Of a stretch of 64,000 nucleotides of DNA, positions 51,806 through 60,302 are shown one piece after another. This DNA is from Desulfarculales bacterium UBA702. GTDB lineage: Bacteria > Desulfobacterota > Syntrophobacteria > Syntrophobacterales > Syntrophobacteraceae. The number at the start of each line of letters is the position of its first letter. Position 1 is the stretch's first letter. The stretch spans positions 815-64,814 of the forward strand of contig DBMI01000107.1 of NCBI GenBank assembly GCA_002298165.1, written 5' to 3'. Position numbers and translations under genes: made by a program. The notes under the pieces were generated by a model. It worked only from the letters and a program-made list of their open reading frames with translations, was not told the DNA's origin and searched no databases.

Positions 51806-52930
51806 CTATACCTTTACAAACCAGCGCCTCTTCCACATTATCCATGCAATTGTAAGCATTAGCAGTACGAAACCAATGGCAAACATGAGAGAGGCAACTT
51901 CAGGGCGCGCGAGGGGGGCGAAAAAGTTCCTGAACAGATACGATCTGATGCTCGGATTGGCACCGTCTGGTCGATGAAGACGAATAATTCTAGAAGATTC
52001 GAACAGGAGTTCGGACAAGAAGTAGATGGCCAGAGGGTTTACTCCGAAGATAACAAATGGGCGTGCCCACCTGCTGTAGTTTTTAACATCGATGACCCAG
52101 TAGAAAACCGCCAGGCCAACAAGTGCCAGGCCGGCCATGAAGACGGTGAAAGTACTGGTCCATATGCTCTTGTTAATTGGAAACCATTTGTCGAGAATCT
52201 GCCCGGCAGCGACAAGCGCCAGCCCGGCACCTGCCATGACGAGTGCTTTTTTCGGACGTGGCGCTCCCGAGCGCAGCCAGTATCCGGTGAGTACCCCGAA
52301 AAGGGTGCTCGCAACGGCAGGAATCGTGCTGGCGAAGCCCTCCGGATCCCACGTTTCATAGTGGTCCCACATGTGTCCCCGCAGGAACAACTCGTCAAAA
52401 TAGGCGGCAAAATTCCTGCCAGGTTCAAGAATACCAGCCCCGACCCCCGGTACCGGGAAAAATCGCATCATCAGCCAGTAAACCCCGAGAAGGCCTACGA
52501 TCCATAAGGCAATCCCCCTGGGATTAAATTTGAGAAATATCAGGGCCGCGAAAAACCAGCACAATGCAATCCTTTGCAGGACGCCCGGTATACGGATGGT
52601 AGCAAGGTGGAAAAAGGGAAAGCTGCTAAGAAACACACCCAGAGCAAAAAGGATCAAAGTTCGTTTGAAAATTTTGAATTCGATAGCTGAATTCCTGATT
52701 TGTCCGCTTTCGCGGTCCGCGAAAGAGAAAGTAATCGAGACGCCCATAATGAACAGGAAAAAAGGGAATATGGTATCGGCAAAGGTCCATCCATGCCACT
52801 CGGCGTGCTGTAACTGAGAATATACTGCCCTGTAACTTCCCTGTGTGTTTACCAGAATCATTGCGGCGATTGTAAATCCGCGAAATGCGTCCAGTGAAAC
52901 GAGCCGGTTGCTTTGGGGTGGTTTGGTCAA
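51806..52930 (-). CDS. membrane acyltransferase, NagX / DUF5009 family
   Basis: 374 residues with about ten membrane helices. The N-terminal RLVSLDAFRGFTIAAMI and FADTIFPFFLFIMGVSI are the hallmark of the heparan-alpha-glucosaminide N-acetyltransferase-like family (NagX/YeiB-related). A loop HMWDHYETWDPEGFASTIPA carries the conserved histidine-aspartate region, and FGVNPLAIYFLSELL follows. It probably transfers an acyl group across the inner membrane onto a sugar. It stands directly upstream of the deacetylase gene. Confidence 0.85.
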   Translation of the reverse strand: MTKPPQSNRLVSLDAFRGFTIAAMILVNTQGSYRAVYSQLQHAEWHGWTFADTIFPFFLFIMGVSITFSFADRESGQIRNSAIEFKIFKRTLILFALGVFLSSFPFFHLATIRIPGVLQRIALCWFFAALIFLKFNPRGIALWIVGLLGVYWLMMRFFPVPGVGAGILEPGRNFAAYFDELFLRGHMWDHYETWDPEGFASTIPAVASTLFGVLTGYWLRSGAPRPKKALVMAGAGLALVAAGQILDKWFPINKSIWTSTFTVFMAGLALVGLAVFYWVIDVKNYSRWARPFVIFGVNPLAIYFLSELLFESSRIIRLHRPDGANPSIRSYLFRNFFAPLARPEVASLMFAIGFVLLMLTIAWIMWKRRWFVKV

Positions 52931-53561
52931 ATAATTAAACCTCTGAGATTCAGATAAGGGATCATGTAATCTAATTTTAATCGGTAATCAGAACTAAAAC
53001 CACTCGGCGGGGGAACGAGTCCGGAACGAGTCCCCCGTGCCTACCTGATCTCGCATCACGCGAAAGCGCGTTAGTCCCGCAAGAGCGCATAGCCGTCGGA
53101 GCAACGCGCGTGTAGGGTGGGCACAGCGCTTTATCGTGCCTACCGGCAGCTTTGCGTACTGGCGATGACGGTGGACATGGTTAAAGCTTTATGCCCACCC
53201 GTGTTCCAAAAAACGCTGGATTCCCGCCGGAAGCACGCAGGAATGACGCGTTGGGATAATCCGGATTTGCTGGAGTTCCTTCAAATCTCTTAAATGGTTT
53301 CATGCGGTTTCTGTCGGGGAGGTTACGGGAGCCGTTCCGATTGACGTCTATGCGCAAGATCGGGATCTGCGCGAGCGCCACATGAGCCGCACAGCGGCGA
53401 GGGGTGTAAGGAGTGCGCTCCCCACGTTTAAAGTATCATCTCTTATGAAACCCCCCAGTGGGAGAATGAGTATCGGATTGACAAACTGAAGTTTCATCCT
53501 CTATTAAAACCGCATCCGAGGATGCAGCGGCGGAGCTTGAACGCAAATGGAATTTAGAACA
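52931..53561. repeat. gene-free region of mixed repeat fragments
   Basis: Holds the AAAACCACTCG sequence also found near 42102, the D4 repeat GTAGGGTGGGCACAGCG at 53111-53144, GCTGGATTCCCGCCGG...GGAATGACG at 53216-53248 (REP-like), and AT-richer sequence up to acpS. A 66-codon open frame over 53181-53381 consists of repeat sequence and is not taken as a gene. Confidence 0.5.
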
Positions 53562-53942
53562 TCACTTCTCGATTACCACAAATGCAGCGCCGTAGTCGCC
53601 GTCGTCGGTGAGGCTAAGGTGCCAGGATGTTATGCCAAGACCTGTACAGTATTGCATGGCGCGGTCGGATAGAAAAATCTGGGGTTTTCCGAGTTCATCG
53701 CCTCGAATTTCCATGTCGTGCCACAGGACCGGTGCTCTAAGTCCGAGCCCGAGCGCTTTTACGAATGCCTCTTTTGCGGCAAAGCGAAGGGCAAGGCACG
53801 GAATCTTGGTCTTTCTTTTCGAACAGAAGGCGATTTCGGCCGGGGTAAAGACCCGGATCTCGAAGCGCTCGCCCCACCGTTCGATAAGGGCTTTTAATCG
53901 ATCTATGCGCACCAGATCGGTGCCGACTCCAAAAATTGACAT
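53562..53942 (-). CDS. acpS: holo-[acyl-carrier-protein] synthase
   Basis: 126 residues. Transfers 4'-phosphopantetheine from CoA to acyl carrier protein. FGVGTDLVRIDRL carries the magnesium aspartate, and RFAAKEAFVKALGLG is the second signature with the catalytic glutamate. Last gene of the phoH-pgpH-ybeY-pdxJ-acpS transcript, six bases after pdxJ. Confidence 0.93.
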   Translation of the reverse strand: MSIFGVGTDLVRIDRLKALIERWGERFEIRVFTPAEIAFCSKRKTKIPCLALRFAAKEAFVKALGLGLRAPVLWHDMEIRGDELGKPQIFLSDRAMQYCTGLGITSWHLSLTDDGDYGAAFVVIEK

Positions 53943-53948
53943 GGTCGA

Positions 53949-54668
53949 TCAGCTCACCAACTGGACCATTTCGCGAACGGCCCGTTCCATGCCGACCAGG
54001 ATAGCCCTGGCCATTATCGAATGGCCGATACTGAATTCCTCGATTTCCGTAATGCCCCGTAGCCAGTGCACATTTTGATAGTCCACTCCATGGCCCGCAT
54101 GCACGCCAATCCCGAGTTTTTGGGCAAGGCGCGCGGCGGTAACTATCCGCTCGTACTCTTCCTGGCGGCGTGCAAACGAGCGCGCTTCGGCAAAGGTGCC
54201 GGTATGGATTTCTATATAATCGGACTCCAAACGGTGGGCCGATTTTATGTGCTTCGGGTCCGGATCGATGAAGAGGCTAACCGCAATTCCGGCACCGTGC
54301 AGGGTACCGACAACTTCTACCAGGGATTTTTCATAATGAACGACATCAAGACCACCTTCGGTAGTAAGTTCCTGGCGTTTTTCAGGGACCAGGGTAACCA
54401 CATCGGGCTTAATTTTCCGAGCAATCTCAACCATCTCTTTAGTAGCAGCCATCTCCAGGTTGAGTTTTGTCTTGACGGTCTCGCGCAGTACGGCGACATC
54501 CCTGTCCTGAATATGGCGGCGGTCCTCACGCAGGTGCACTACTATCCCGTGAGCCCCTCCAAATTCGGCGAGCGCCGCGGCGATAACAGGGTCGGGCTCT
54601 TTAGCCAGGCGCGCCTGGCGAACCGTTGCGACATGATCGACATTTACCGCTAGCCTTGCCAATGCCAT
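53949..54668 (-). CDS. pdxJ: pyridoxine 5'-phosphate synthase
   Basis: 239-residue TIM barrel that closes the pyridoxine ring from 3-amino-2-oxopropyl phosphate and deoxyxylulose phosphate. LAVNVDHVATVRQAR, VVHLREDRRHIQD, SLFIDPD, EIHTGTFAEA and GVHAGHGVDYQNV are all standard. Adjacent to acpS as in many proteobacteria. It starts eight bases after ybeY. Confidence 0.96.
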   Translation of the reverse strand: MALARLAVNVDHVATVRQARLAKEPDPVIAAALAEFGGAHGIVVHLREDRRHIQDRDVAVLRETVKTKLNLEMAATKEMVEIARKIKPDVVTLVPEKRQELTTEGGLDVVHYEKSLVEVVGTLHGAGIAVSLFIDPDPKHIKSAHRLESDYIEIHTGTFAEARSFARRQEEYERIVTAARLAQKLGIGVHAGHGVDYQNVHWLRGITEIEEFSIGHSIMARAILVGMERAVREMVQLVS

Positions 54669-54676
54669 CTCCCTTT

Positions 54677-55162
54677 CTAGAGTTCCAGTTTATCACCGAA
54701 AAACCATGCGAATTCACCGCCGGAGTGCCCGAGCAGGGATAGCAATTCCTCTGTTTTGCGCTTCATTTCAAGGGCTTGGCGCTCACCGGCTTCATGGTTG
54801 AAGCCAACCAGGTGCAGAATACCATGAATGAGAAGAAGGTCGAGAACGGATTCGAGGGAAGCGCCGGTCTCATCGCTGATCGACCTGGCAGTGTCGGCGG
54901 ATATTACGACGTCTCCAAGCATTTGGTTGCAGACATCGGGGAATTCGCCTTCAAGCATCGGAAAGGATAGCACGTCGGTAGGACGGTCAACCCGGCGGTA
55001 TTCGAAATTGATCTCCGCCATTTCGGCATCATCGACAATTACAACGCTAAGCTCCGCCTTAGTGTATCCCAAGGCGTTTAAGATCTGTTTTGCCGCGCTC
55101 CCTGTTCGTCCCCGTTTTATCTTTATCCTGCTTTGTTTCACGCTGAGTTGGATCAGCGGCAT
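54677..55162 (-). CDS. ybeY: endoribonuclease YbeY
   Basis: 161-residue metal-dependent RNase of rRNA maturation and ribosome quality control. The zinc motif HGILHLVGFNHEAGE (H3xH5xH) is near residue 117, preceded by RPTDVLSFPM and LGDVVIS. The start gives the usual 40 residues ahead of VVIVDDAEM, so the 104-base overlap with the end of pgpH appears real, the two frames sharing DNA that encodes the basic tail of PgpH. Confidence 0.93.
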   Translation of the reverse strand: MPLIQLSVKQSRIKIKRGRTGSAAKQILNALGYTKAELSVVIVDDAEMAEINFEYRRVDRPTDVLSFPMLEGEFPDVCNQMLGDVVISADTARSISDETGASLESVLDLLLIHGILHLVGFNHEAGERQALEMKRKTEELLSLLGHSGGEFAWFFGDKLEL

Positions 55163-57551
55163 CCGGTTTTCCTTTGCCGTTGGCCATCGGGTATTCGATT
55201 CTCTTATGATGAATCGTGGCCAATATCTGGTTGAAATGCTTGGCTATCTGGTGAAGATCTTTTAAGGTGAGTTCACAATCATCAAGTTGGCCGTCGCTGA
55301 ATATACTGTTTATAAGTCTGTTGACCTGCCCCTTTATTCTTGCGGGAGTGGGCTCGGTCAAGGACCTGCAGGCGGCTTCGACCACGTCGGCAAGCATTAC
55401 CAGCCCCGCCTCCTTGGTCTGGGGTTTGGGCCCGGGATAGCGATAATCGTCCATTTCTATGGGGGGCAGCAGTATAGCCCTGGGATTGTGGGCCTTTGTT
55501 TTTTCGCGGGACTCGACAGCCTTGTTGTAGAAATAGGAAATAAAGCTCTGGCCGTGGTGCTGGCTGATTATGTTAATGATCTCTTTTCCCAGGTGGTGCT
55601 GTTTCGCCAACTCTACTCCATCCTTTACGTGAGAGATCAATATCAGGCTGCTCATCGAGGGCGCCAATTTTTCATGGCGATTTTCCCGGTCCACCTGGTT
55701 TTCAATAAAGTAGAGCGGCTTTCTGATCTTTCCGATATCGTGATAGTAGGCTGCGACCTTTGCAAGTAGCGAGTTGGCTCCGATGGATTTCGCGGCGGCT
55801 TCGACCATGTTGCCGACGATTATGCTGTGATGATAGGTCCCGGGAGCCTCGACCATGAGGCCCTGCAAAAGTGGCTGGTCCATTGTGGCAAGTTCCAGCA
55901 GCTTAATATCGGTTGTGTAGCCGAACAGCATTTCAGCCAGAGGAGAGAAGCCGGTGACAAGAACTCCGGCGAAAATGCCACCGGAGAGCCCGAAGAAGGC
56001 GTTCGTTAAAACCCGCAAAAATACCCACTGGTCCTGCAAAAATGCGCTCAGCACAATCAGGATCACGTTTGCAAGCCCCACCAGGAGACCCGCCTTAATT
56101 GGCACCATGCGGTTCCTGCATGGCGACACCCCATGAGCGGCAACAAAGGAGCCGATCATGAAATAGAAAAAGAGCCCGAAGTCTTTGCCGAAGATCATTC
56201 CGGCGAAAAGGGTAAACACGAGCGAAAAAATGAGCGACACCGTGACACCAAAAAAGATGCAGGCCATCATGGCCCCGGCGCTCAACGGGACGGCATATAT
56301 GAATGTCTTTGCCGAGAAAGGGCCGTAGTTGTCGCCGATAAGGTCACCGACCAGCAATCCGGTCCGGCAAAGCATGAGCAGGAACACCAGCATTATGCCC
56401 AAAAAGAGCATGTCGTAGAAGTCCATGCGAATTAAAGGCAGATGGCGTTTGATGACCTGTACCACCACGCCGATGCACACGGCGTTGAACGCAAAGAGGG
56501 TAAAAAATACAAACAGGAAGTGCTTATCGGCTCCGCCGGTCTGGTGGAATTTCAGCTTGAGCATTTCTTCGGGGCCAATTCTCTGGCCCTCGCGCACCAG
56601 CATCTCATTTCGCGAAATTTTGATAAATACGGGCTTTACGGATAAGTAGGCTTCTTCGCGTCTTCGGTCGGTCTCATCAAGGTTGAATGTCAGGTTCGGC
56701 TGAAGAAGCTGCGAAACCAGGGAGGTGATCGCCATCATCTCTTTCACATCCCGCCCGGCCTCGATTGCCTGCATAACGACCAGCTTGCGCGCTTCTTGGA
56801 GGTCGGGATAGGAAAATGGCGGCGGCACCATAAATTCTTCGCCGTACCCGACTTTGCGGATCAACAGGCTATCGCCCCTGTTTTGCCGCACCCAGGCCTT
56901 TGTCGAAACAATTCCGTGGTCGAGGGAGTTCTTTATGAGCTGTGCGACCCGAAGCTGGACTTCAAGGTTGAATTGTTTCTCAAGCAGGCTCGTGAATATC
57001 TCCCCCGAGATCTGGCAACCAATCGCTTCCTCCATGTCCTTCTTTTTACGAAGTATGTGCTGGCCGGCACTCGAGAGCACCAGGGAAGAGAGGTTTTCGG
57101 GGGCTATTCGGGTCCCTGTCATCATCTTCCCGTCGGAAATCCCGGGAAGAGCCTGCGTATCGAGGCTCGTAAGGTAGTCGCGCATCATGTTGAAGGCGTT
57201 TTCGAGCCTTTCGACAATCTGGCCCGAAAGACCTTCATCCAGGTCGTAGACAATCACAGACTGCCGGACAGCCTCTTCGCGCTTCTTTGCAGTGGCTTCT
57301 TCGTCCTCGATCAGGAAGTCTCTTTTTGCCTTGATATTTTGGTCGCATACGTCCCCAAGTCGCAGGCATGGGCTCTCAACGGTAAAGGAGGGCGTCATCA
57401 GCACCGCAAGCACGAGGCTTACAACTGTGAGCAAGAGGGCCTTGCGGCAGTAGATTTGCTCGAAACGGCAGGAAAGGATCTTTGACAGAAAGACAGGCTT
57501 GGGCTTTTTCCTGATGGCGCTTTTCTCGGAATCCCGCTTTTCCCGCTCCAT
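55059..57551 (-). CDS. 7TM-HD phosphodiesterase (PgpH-like)
   Basis: 830 residues. A first helix near residue 35 and a large extracytoplasmic 7TMR-HDED region (about 60-345) are followed by seven membrane helices (about 350-560). The cytoplasmic HD domain has the leading histidines in GTYHHSIIVGN, YYHDIGK and ISQHHGQSF. This architecture is PgpH, a cyclic-di-AMP-hydrolysing phosphodiesterase in studied relatives. The ATG at 57551 has GAGAGG ten bases upstream; a TTG two codons earlier is also possible. The C-terminal 60 residues are highly charged and overlap ybeY. Confidence 0.92.
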   Translation of the reverse strand: MEREKRDSEKSAIRKKPKPVFLSKILSCRFEQIYCRKALLLTVVSLVLAVLMTPSFTVESPCLRLGDVCDQNIKAKRDFLIEDEEATAKKREEAVRQSVIVYDLDEGLSGQIVERLENAFNMMRDYLTSLDTQALPGISDGKMMTGTRIAPENLSSLVLSSAGQHILRKKKDMEEAIGCQISGEIFTSLLEKQFNLEVQLRVAQLIKNSLDHGIVSTKAWVRQNRGDSLLIRKVGYGEEFMVPPPFSYPDLQEARKLVVMQAIEAGRDVKEMMAITSLVSQLLQPNLTFNLDETDRRREEAYLSVKPVFIKISRNEMLVREGQRIGPEEMLKLKFHQTGGADKHFLFVFFTLFAFNAVCIGVVVQVIKRHLPLIRMDFYDMLFLGIMLVFLLMLCRTGLLVGDLIGDNYGPFSAKTFIYAVPLSAGAMMACIFFGVTVSLIFSLVFTLFAGMIFGKDFGLFFYFMIGSFVAAHGVSPCRNRMVPIKAGLLVGLANVILIVLSAFLQDQWVFLRVLTNAFFGLSGGIFAGVLVTGFSPLAEMLFGYTTDIKLLELATMDQPLLQGLMVEAPGTYHHSIIVGNMVEAAAKSIGANSLLAKVAAYYHDIGKIRKPLYFIENQVDRENRHEKLAPSMSSLILISHVKDGVELAKQHHLGKEIINIISQHHGQSFISYFYNKAVESREKTKAHNPRAILLPPIEMDDYRYPGPKPQTKEAGLVMLADVVEAACRSLTEPTPARIKGQVNRLINSIFSDGQLDDCELTLKDLHQIAKHFNQILATIHHKRIEYPMANGKGKPDAADPTQRETKQDKDKTGTNRERGKTDLKRLGIH

Positions 57552-57557
57552 GCTCAA

Positions 57558-58577
57558 TTAGCCTCTCTCGGAGTTTTTATCGGGCTGGGTTCGCCGTTTT
57601 TCCGCTTTTTCATACGCATCGATTATGTCCTGCACCAGGCGGTGCCGCACAACGTCGCGTTTACTGAAATATACCATGCTTATGCCCGGGACGCCTTCAA
57701 GCAGGTCAATGGCCTCGATGAGCCCCGAAGGCTTGTTCTCGGGCAGATCTATCTGCGTTATGTCTCCTGTAATAACAGCCTTGGACCCCATACCAAGCCG
57801 GGTAAGAAACATCTTCATCTGCTCGGCCGTCGTATTCTGCGCTTCGTCGAGAATTACGAAAGCATCGTTTAAGGTGCGCCCGCGCATGAAAGCAAGCGGC
57901 GCGACCTCGATCGCTCCCCTCTGAATGAGGTTGCTCGCCCTCTCGAAGTCCATCATGTCATGCAGGGCATCATAGAGCGGGCGTAAATAGGGGTTCACTT
58001 TCTCAGCCAGGTCACCGGGAAGAAAACCGAGTTTCTCCCCTGCCTCGACGGCCGGGCGCACCAGCACGATACGGCGAACATATTCCTTTGCCATCGCCGC
58101 AACGGCCATCGCCATAGCAAGATAAGTCTTTCCGGTTCCCGCCGGACCAACCCCGAACACTATATCGTTGTGGCGAATAGCCTCAAGATATTCTTTCTGC
58201 CTTATGCTTTTCGGAGTGATTATTCTTTTACTTGAAGCAATAAATACCTGGTCCAGGAAAATATCCTTAAGGCGCCGGTTGATATTGTCTCTAAGCACCT
58301 GAGTGGCAAACACTATGTCGCTGACAAAGATCGGATAGCCCCCACCAATCAGATCGGCAAGTTCGTTAATGAGCCGCTCGGCAAACTCGGCATCTTCTTG
58401 CGCGCCAACTACTGTAAACTGGTTCCCCCGCAGGTGAACCCGCACGTTGAGCTGTTTTTCAATTGCCTTTAAATTATTATTCTGCTCTCCTGCAAGCTGC
58501 TGGGCCAGCTTGTTGTCCTGGAAAGAGATCTGGACGGATATTTCGCAGCCGTTTTTAGTTTTGCATTGAACAGCCAA
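57558..58577 (-). CDS. phoH: PhoH family ATPase
   Basis: 339 residues. A KH-like N-terminal part (NLKAIEKQLNVRVHLRGNQF) is followed by the ATPase with Walker A GPAGTGKTYLA and Walker B AFVILDEAQN. PhoH proteins are linked to RNA metabolism and are usual neighbours of ybeY. A TTG start at 58577 is chosen because GAGGTGAAGG lies four bases upstream; a GTG 63 bases earlier has no ribosome site. First gene of the operon. Confidence 0.92.
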   Translation of the reverse strand: MAVQCKTKNGCEISVQISFQDNKLAQQLAGEQNNNLKAIEKQLNVRVHLRGNQFTVVGAQEDAEFAERLINELADLIGGGYPIFVSDIVFATQVLRDNINRRLKDIFLDQVFIASSKRIITPKSIRQKEYLEAIRHNDIVFGVGPAGTGKTYLAMAMAVAAMAKEYVRRIVLVRPAVEAGEKLGFLPGDLAEKVNPYLRPLYDALHDMMDFERASNLIQRGAIEVAPLAFMRGRTLNDAFVILDEAQNTTAEQMKMFLTRLGMGSKAVITGDITQIDLPENKPSGLIEAIDLLEGVPGISMVYFSKRDVVRHRLVQDIIDAYEKAEKRRTQPDKNSERG

Positions 58578-58871
58578 TATACCTTCACCTCGCAACGGGC
58601 CGGCATCGGCCCGGATTTTTGGGATCGATATTATTATCACGCAATTATATCACTTACAACAATCTCTTTTACAGGTGCTGGCACCCGCCCGAAAGACCGA
58701 TAACCTATTGCATCCATCCCTGAAGTTACTGGTTTCACTTATTATTCGAAGACACTGGACACCGGAGGGCCCAAGATCTAAACTAATAGGCTGTAAAAAA
58801 TGTGCCTTGCTGTGAAAATGATCGATCCAGGTTCCTTAAAACCTTGGTCTTGACCGGAGATTATCTCTCAC

Positions 58872-59453
58872 ATGAACATACTTGACTGGGTTCTTGCCGG
58901 CGCGGCTGCCTTCTCGGTGCTCCGCGGAATTATTCGCGGGGCGATATCTCAAATTTTCGGTGTCCTCGGAATACTTGCGGGCTTTTTTGTTGCAGCGCAC
59001 AAGTATGAACAGGTCGGAGCCGAAATCCGGAATAACTTTCCCTCTCTTGCCGGCGCGGGCACCACAATCGCGTTTATTCTGCTCTTCCTACTGACCTGGC
59101 TGTGCATAGCGCTCGCAGGATCATGGATAGCAAAGCTGATGAGAAGCGCGGGCCTCGGTTTTGTCGACAGGATTTGGGGAGGTATGATTGGCTTTGGGAA
59201 GGCCCTGCTCTTTGCGGTTGTTGCCGTATCCATTCTTACGCTTTTTGGGGCCAAGGAAAGCCCCCTTCTCGCCGGGTCCTTGCTAGTGCCTTACATTAAT
59301 GAGGCCACCGTTTTTCTACTGAAAATTGCCCCTGATAAGGTTCAGGACGAGTTCTCCCGAAAGCGGGAAAGTTTGAAACAAATCCTGGAGAGGACAGCGC
59401 TTCCGCTGGGCCCGGCCACCGACAACTCAAAAGACAACAAGGGCAAAAAATGA
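58872..59453 (+). CDS. CvpA family membrane protein
   Basis: 193 residues with four hydrophobic helices (ILDWVLAGAAAFSVLRGIIRG at the start, then GTTIAFILLFLLTWLC). The family is named for colicin V production; its actual role in envelope function is unsettled. The last 40 residues are a soluble charged tail. It overlaps mazG by four bases. Confidence 0.85.
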   Translation: MNILDWVLAGAAAFSVLRGIIRGAISQIFGVLGILAGFFVAAHKYEQVGAEIRNNFPSLAGAGTTIAFILLFLLTWLCIALAGSWIAKLMRSAGLGFVDRIWGGMIGFGKALLFAVVAVSILTLFGAKESPLLAGSLLVPYINEATVFLLKIAPDKVQDEFSRKRESLKQILERTALPLGPATDNSKDNKGKK

Positions 59454-60139
59454 CAGAAGAACCGAATAGCCGCTGGGATAAAATGGCGGCGTTGTGGAAT
59501 ATAGTCGAGCGCCTTCGCGGGGAATCGGGCTGTCCCTGGGACCGCAAACAGACCCCCGAGACAATCCAGACATACCTCGTCGAGGAGGCCCACGAAGCCG
59601 CCGCCGCGGTAAGATCGGGGAAAGCCGCGGATGTTTCCGAGGAACTGGGCGACGTTCTATTCATGGTTTTGTTCCTGACATACCTTTATCAGGAAAAAGG
59701 CGATTTTACTCTCGATGAAGTCATCGAGCGCAGCAGTACGAAAATGATTCGCCGGCACCCGCATGTCTTCGGTGAAATCAGCGCCCATACGGCCGAGGAG
59801 GTAAAAGATAACTGGGAGAAGATCAAGGAGGAAGAGAAAAAAGAAAGCGGCAAGGCTCCTGAACCCATCCCCGAGTCCCTGCCCGCGCTGATCCGGGCTT
59901 ACAGGATCGTCTCGCGCCTCGCACAGAAGAATAATGGAAGCTGGAACGATGTTGGACCGCGCATTCGGGATTTCTCGCGAAAAAGTCGCGAAATGGTCGA
60001 TGCGGTTAGTTCCGGCGAGACGGTTTCCCCCGAACTCATTGGAGATATCCTGCTGGAATTGGTGATTATCGCCAGAAAACAGGGCTATCGCGCCGAGGAT
60101 GTCCTTCATCGAAAACTTTTAAAACTTGAGAGGAACTGA
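59450..60139 (+). CDS. mazG: nucleoside triphosphate pyrophosphohydrolase MazG
   Basis: 229 residues. Hydrolyses NTPs and dNTPs to monophosphates, clearing damaged nucleotides. LRGESGCPWDRKQTPETIQTYLVEE-type start, EEAHEAA (ExxE) and EELGDVLF (ExxD) give the magnesium site, with KMIRRHPHVFGE following. The second MazG half is shorter and less conserved, and a helical stretch KIKEEEKKESGKAPEP links the two. Coupled to cvpA. Confidence 0.93.
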   Translation: MTEEPNSRWDKMAALWNIVERLRGESGCPWDRKQTPETIQTYLVEEAHEAAAAVRSGKAADVSEELGDVLFMVLFLTYLYQEKGDFTLDEVIERSSTKMIRRHPHVFGEISAHTAEEVKDNWEKIKEEEKKESGKAPEPIPESLPALIRAYRIVSRLAQKNNGSWNDVGPRIRDFSRKSREMVDAVSSGETVSPELIGDILLELVIIARKQGYRAEDVLHRKLLKLERN

Positions 60140-60302
60140 TCTATTCAAAAATAATGTATCCCCTCCATGTTACAGGAAATATTTGCTAATCAAATTTCGC
60201 GATATTGCCGATTTATAAGATTGATTTCTGCTTGACCAATTCCCTTTTCGAGCCAGACGCGCGGTAAATGGATCCGAAAGAGCAGCAGGATTTTTACCTT
60301 CC

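Noticed and set aside
53181..53381. A 66-codon open frame on the minus strand.
   Set aside because: It runs through REP-like and GTGGGCAC repeat fragments and has no ribosome site or protein-like sequence.
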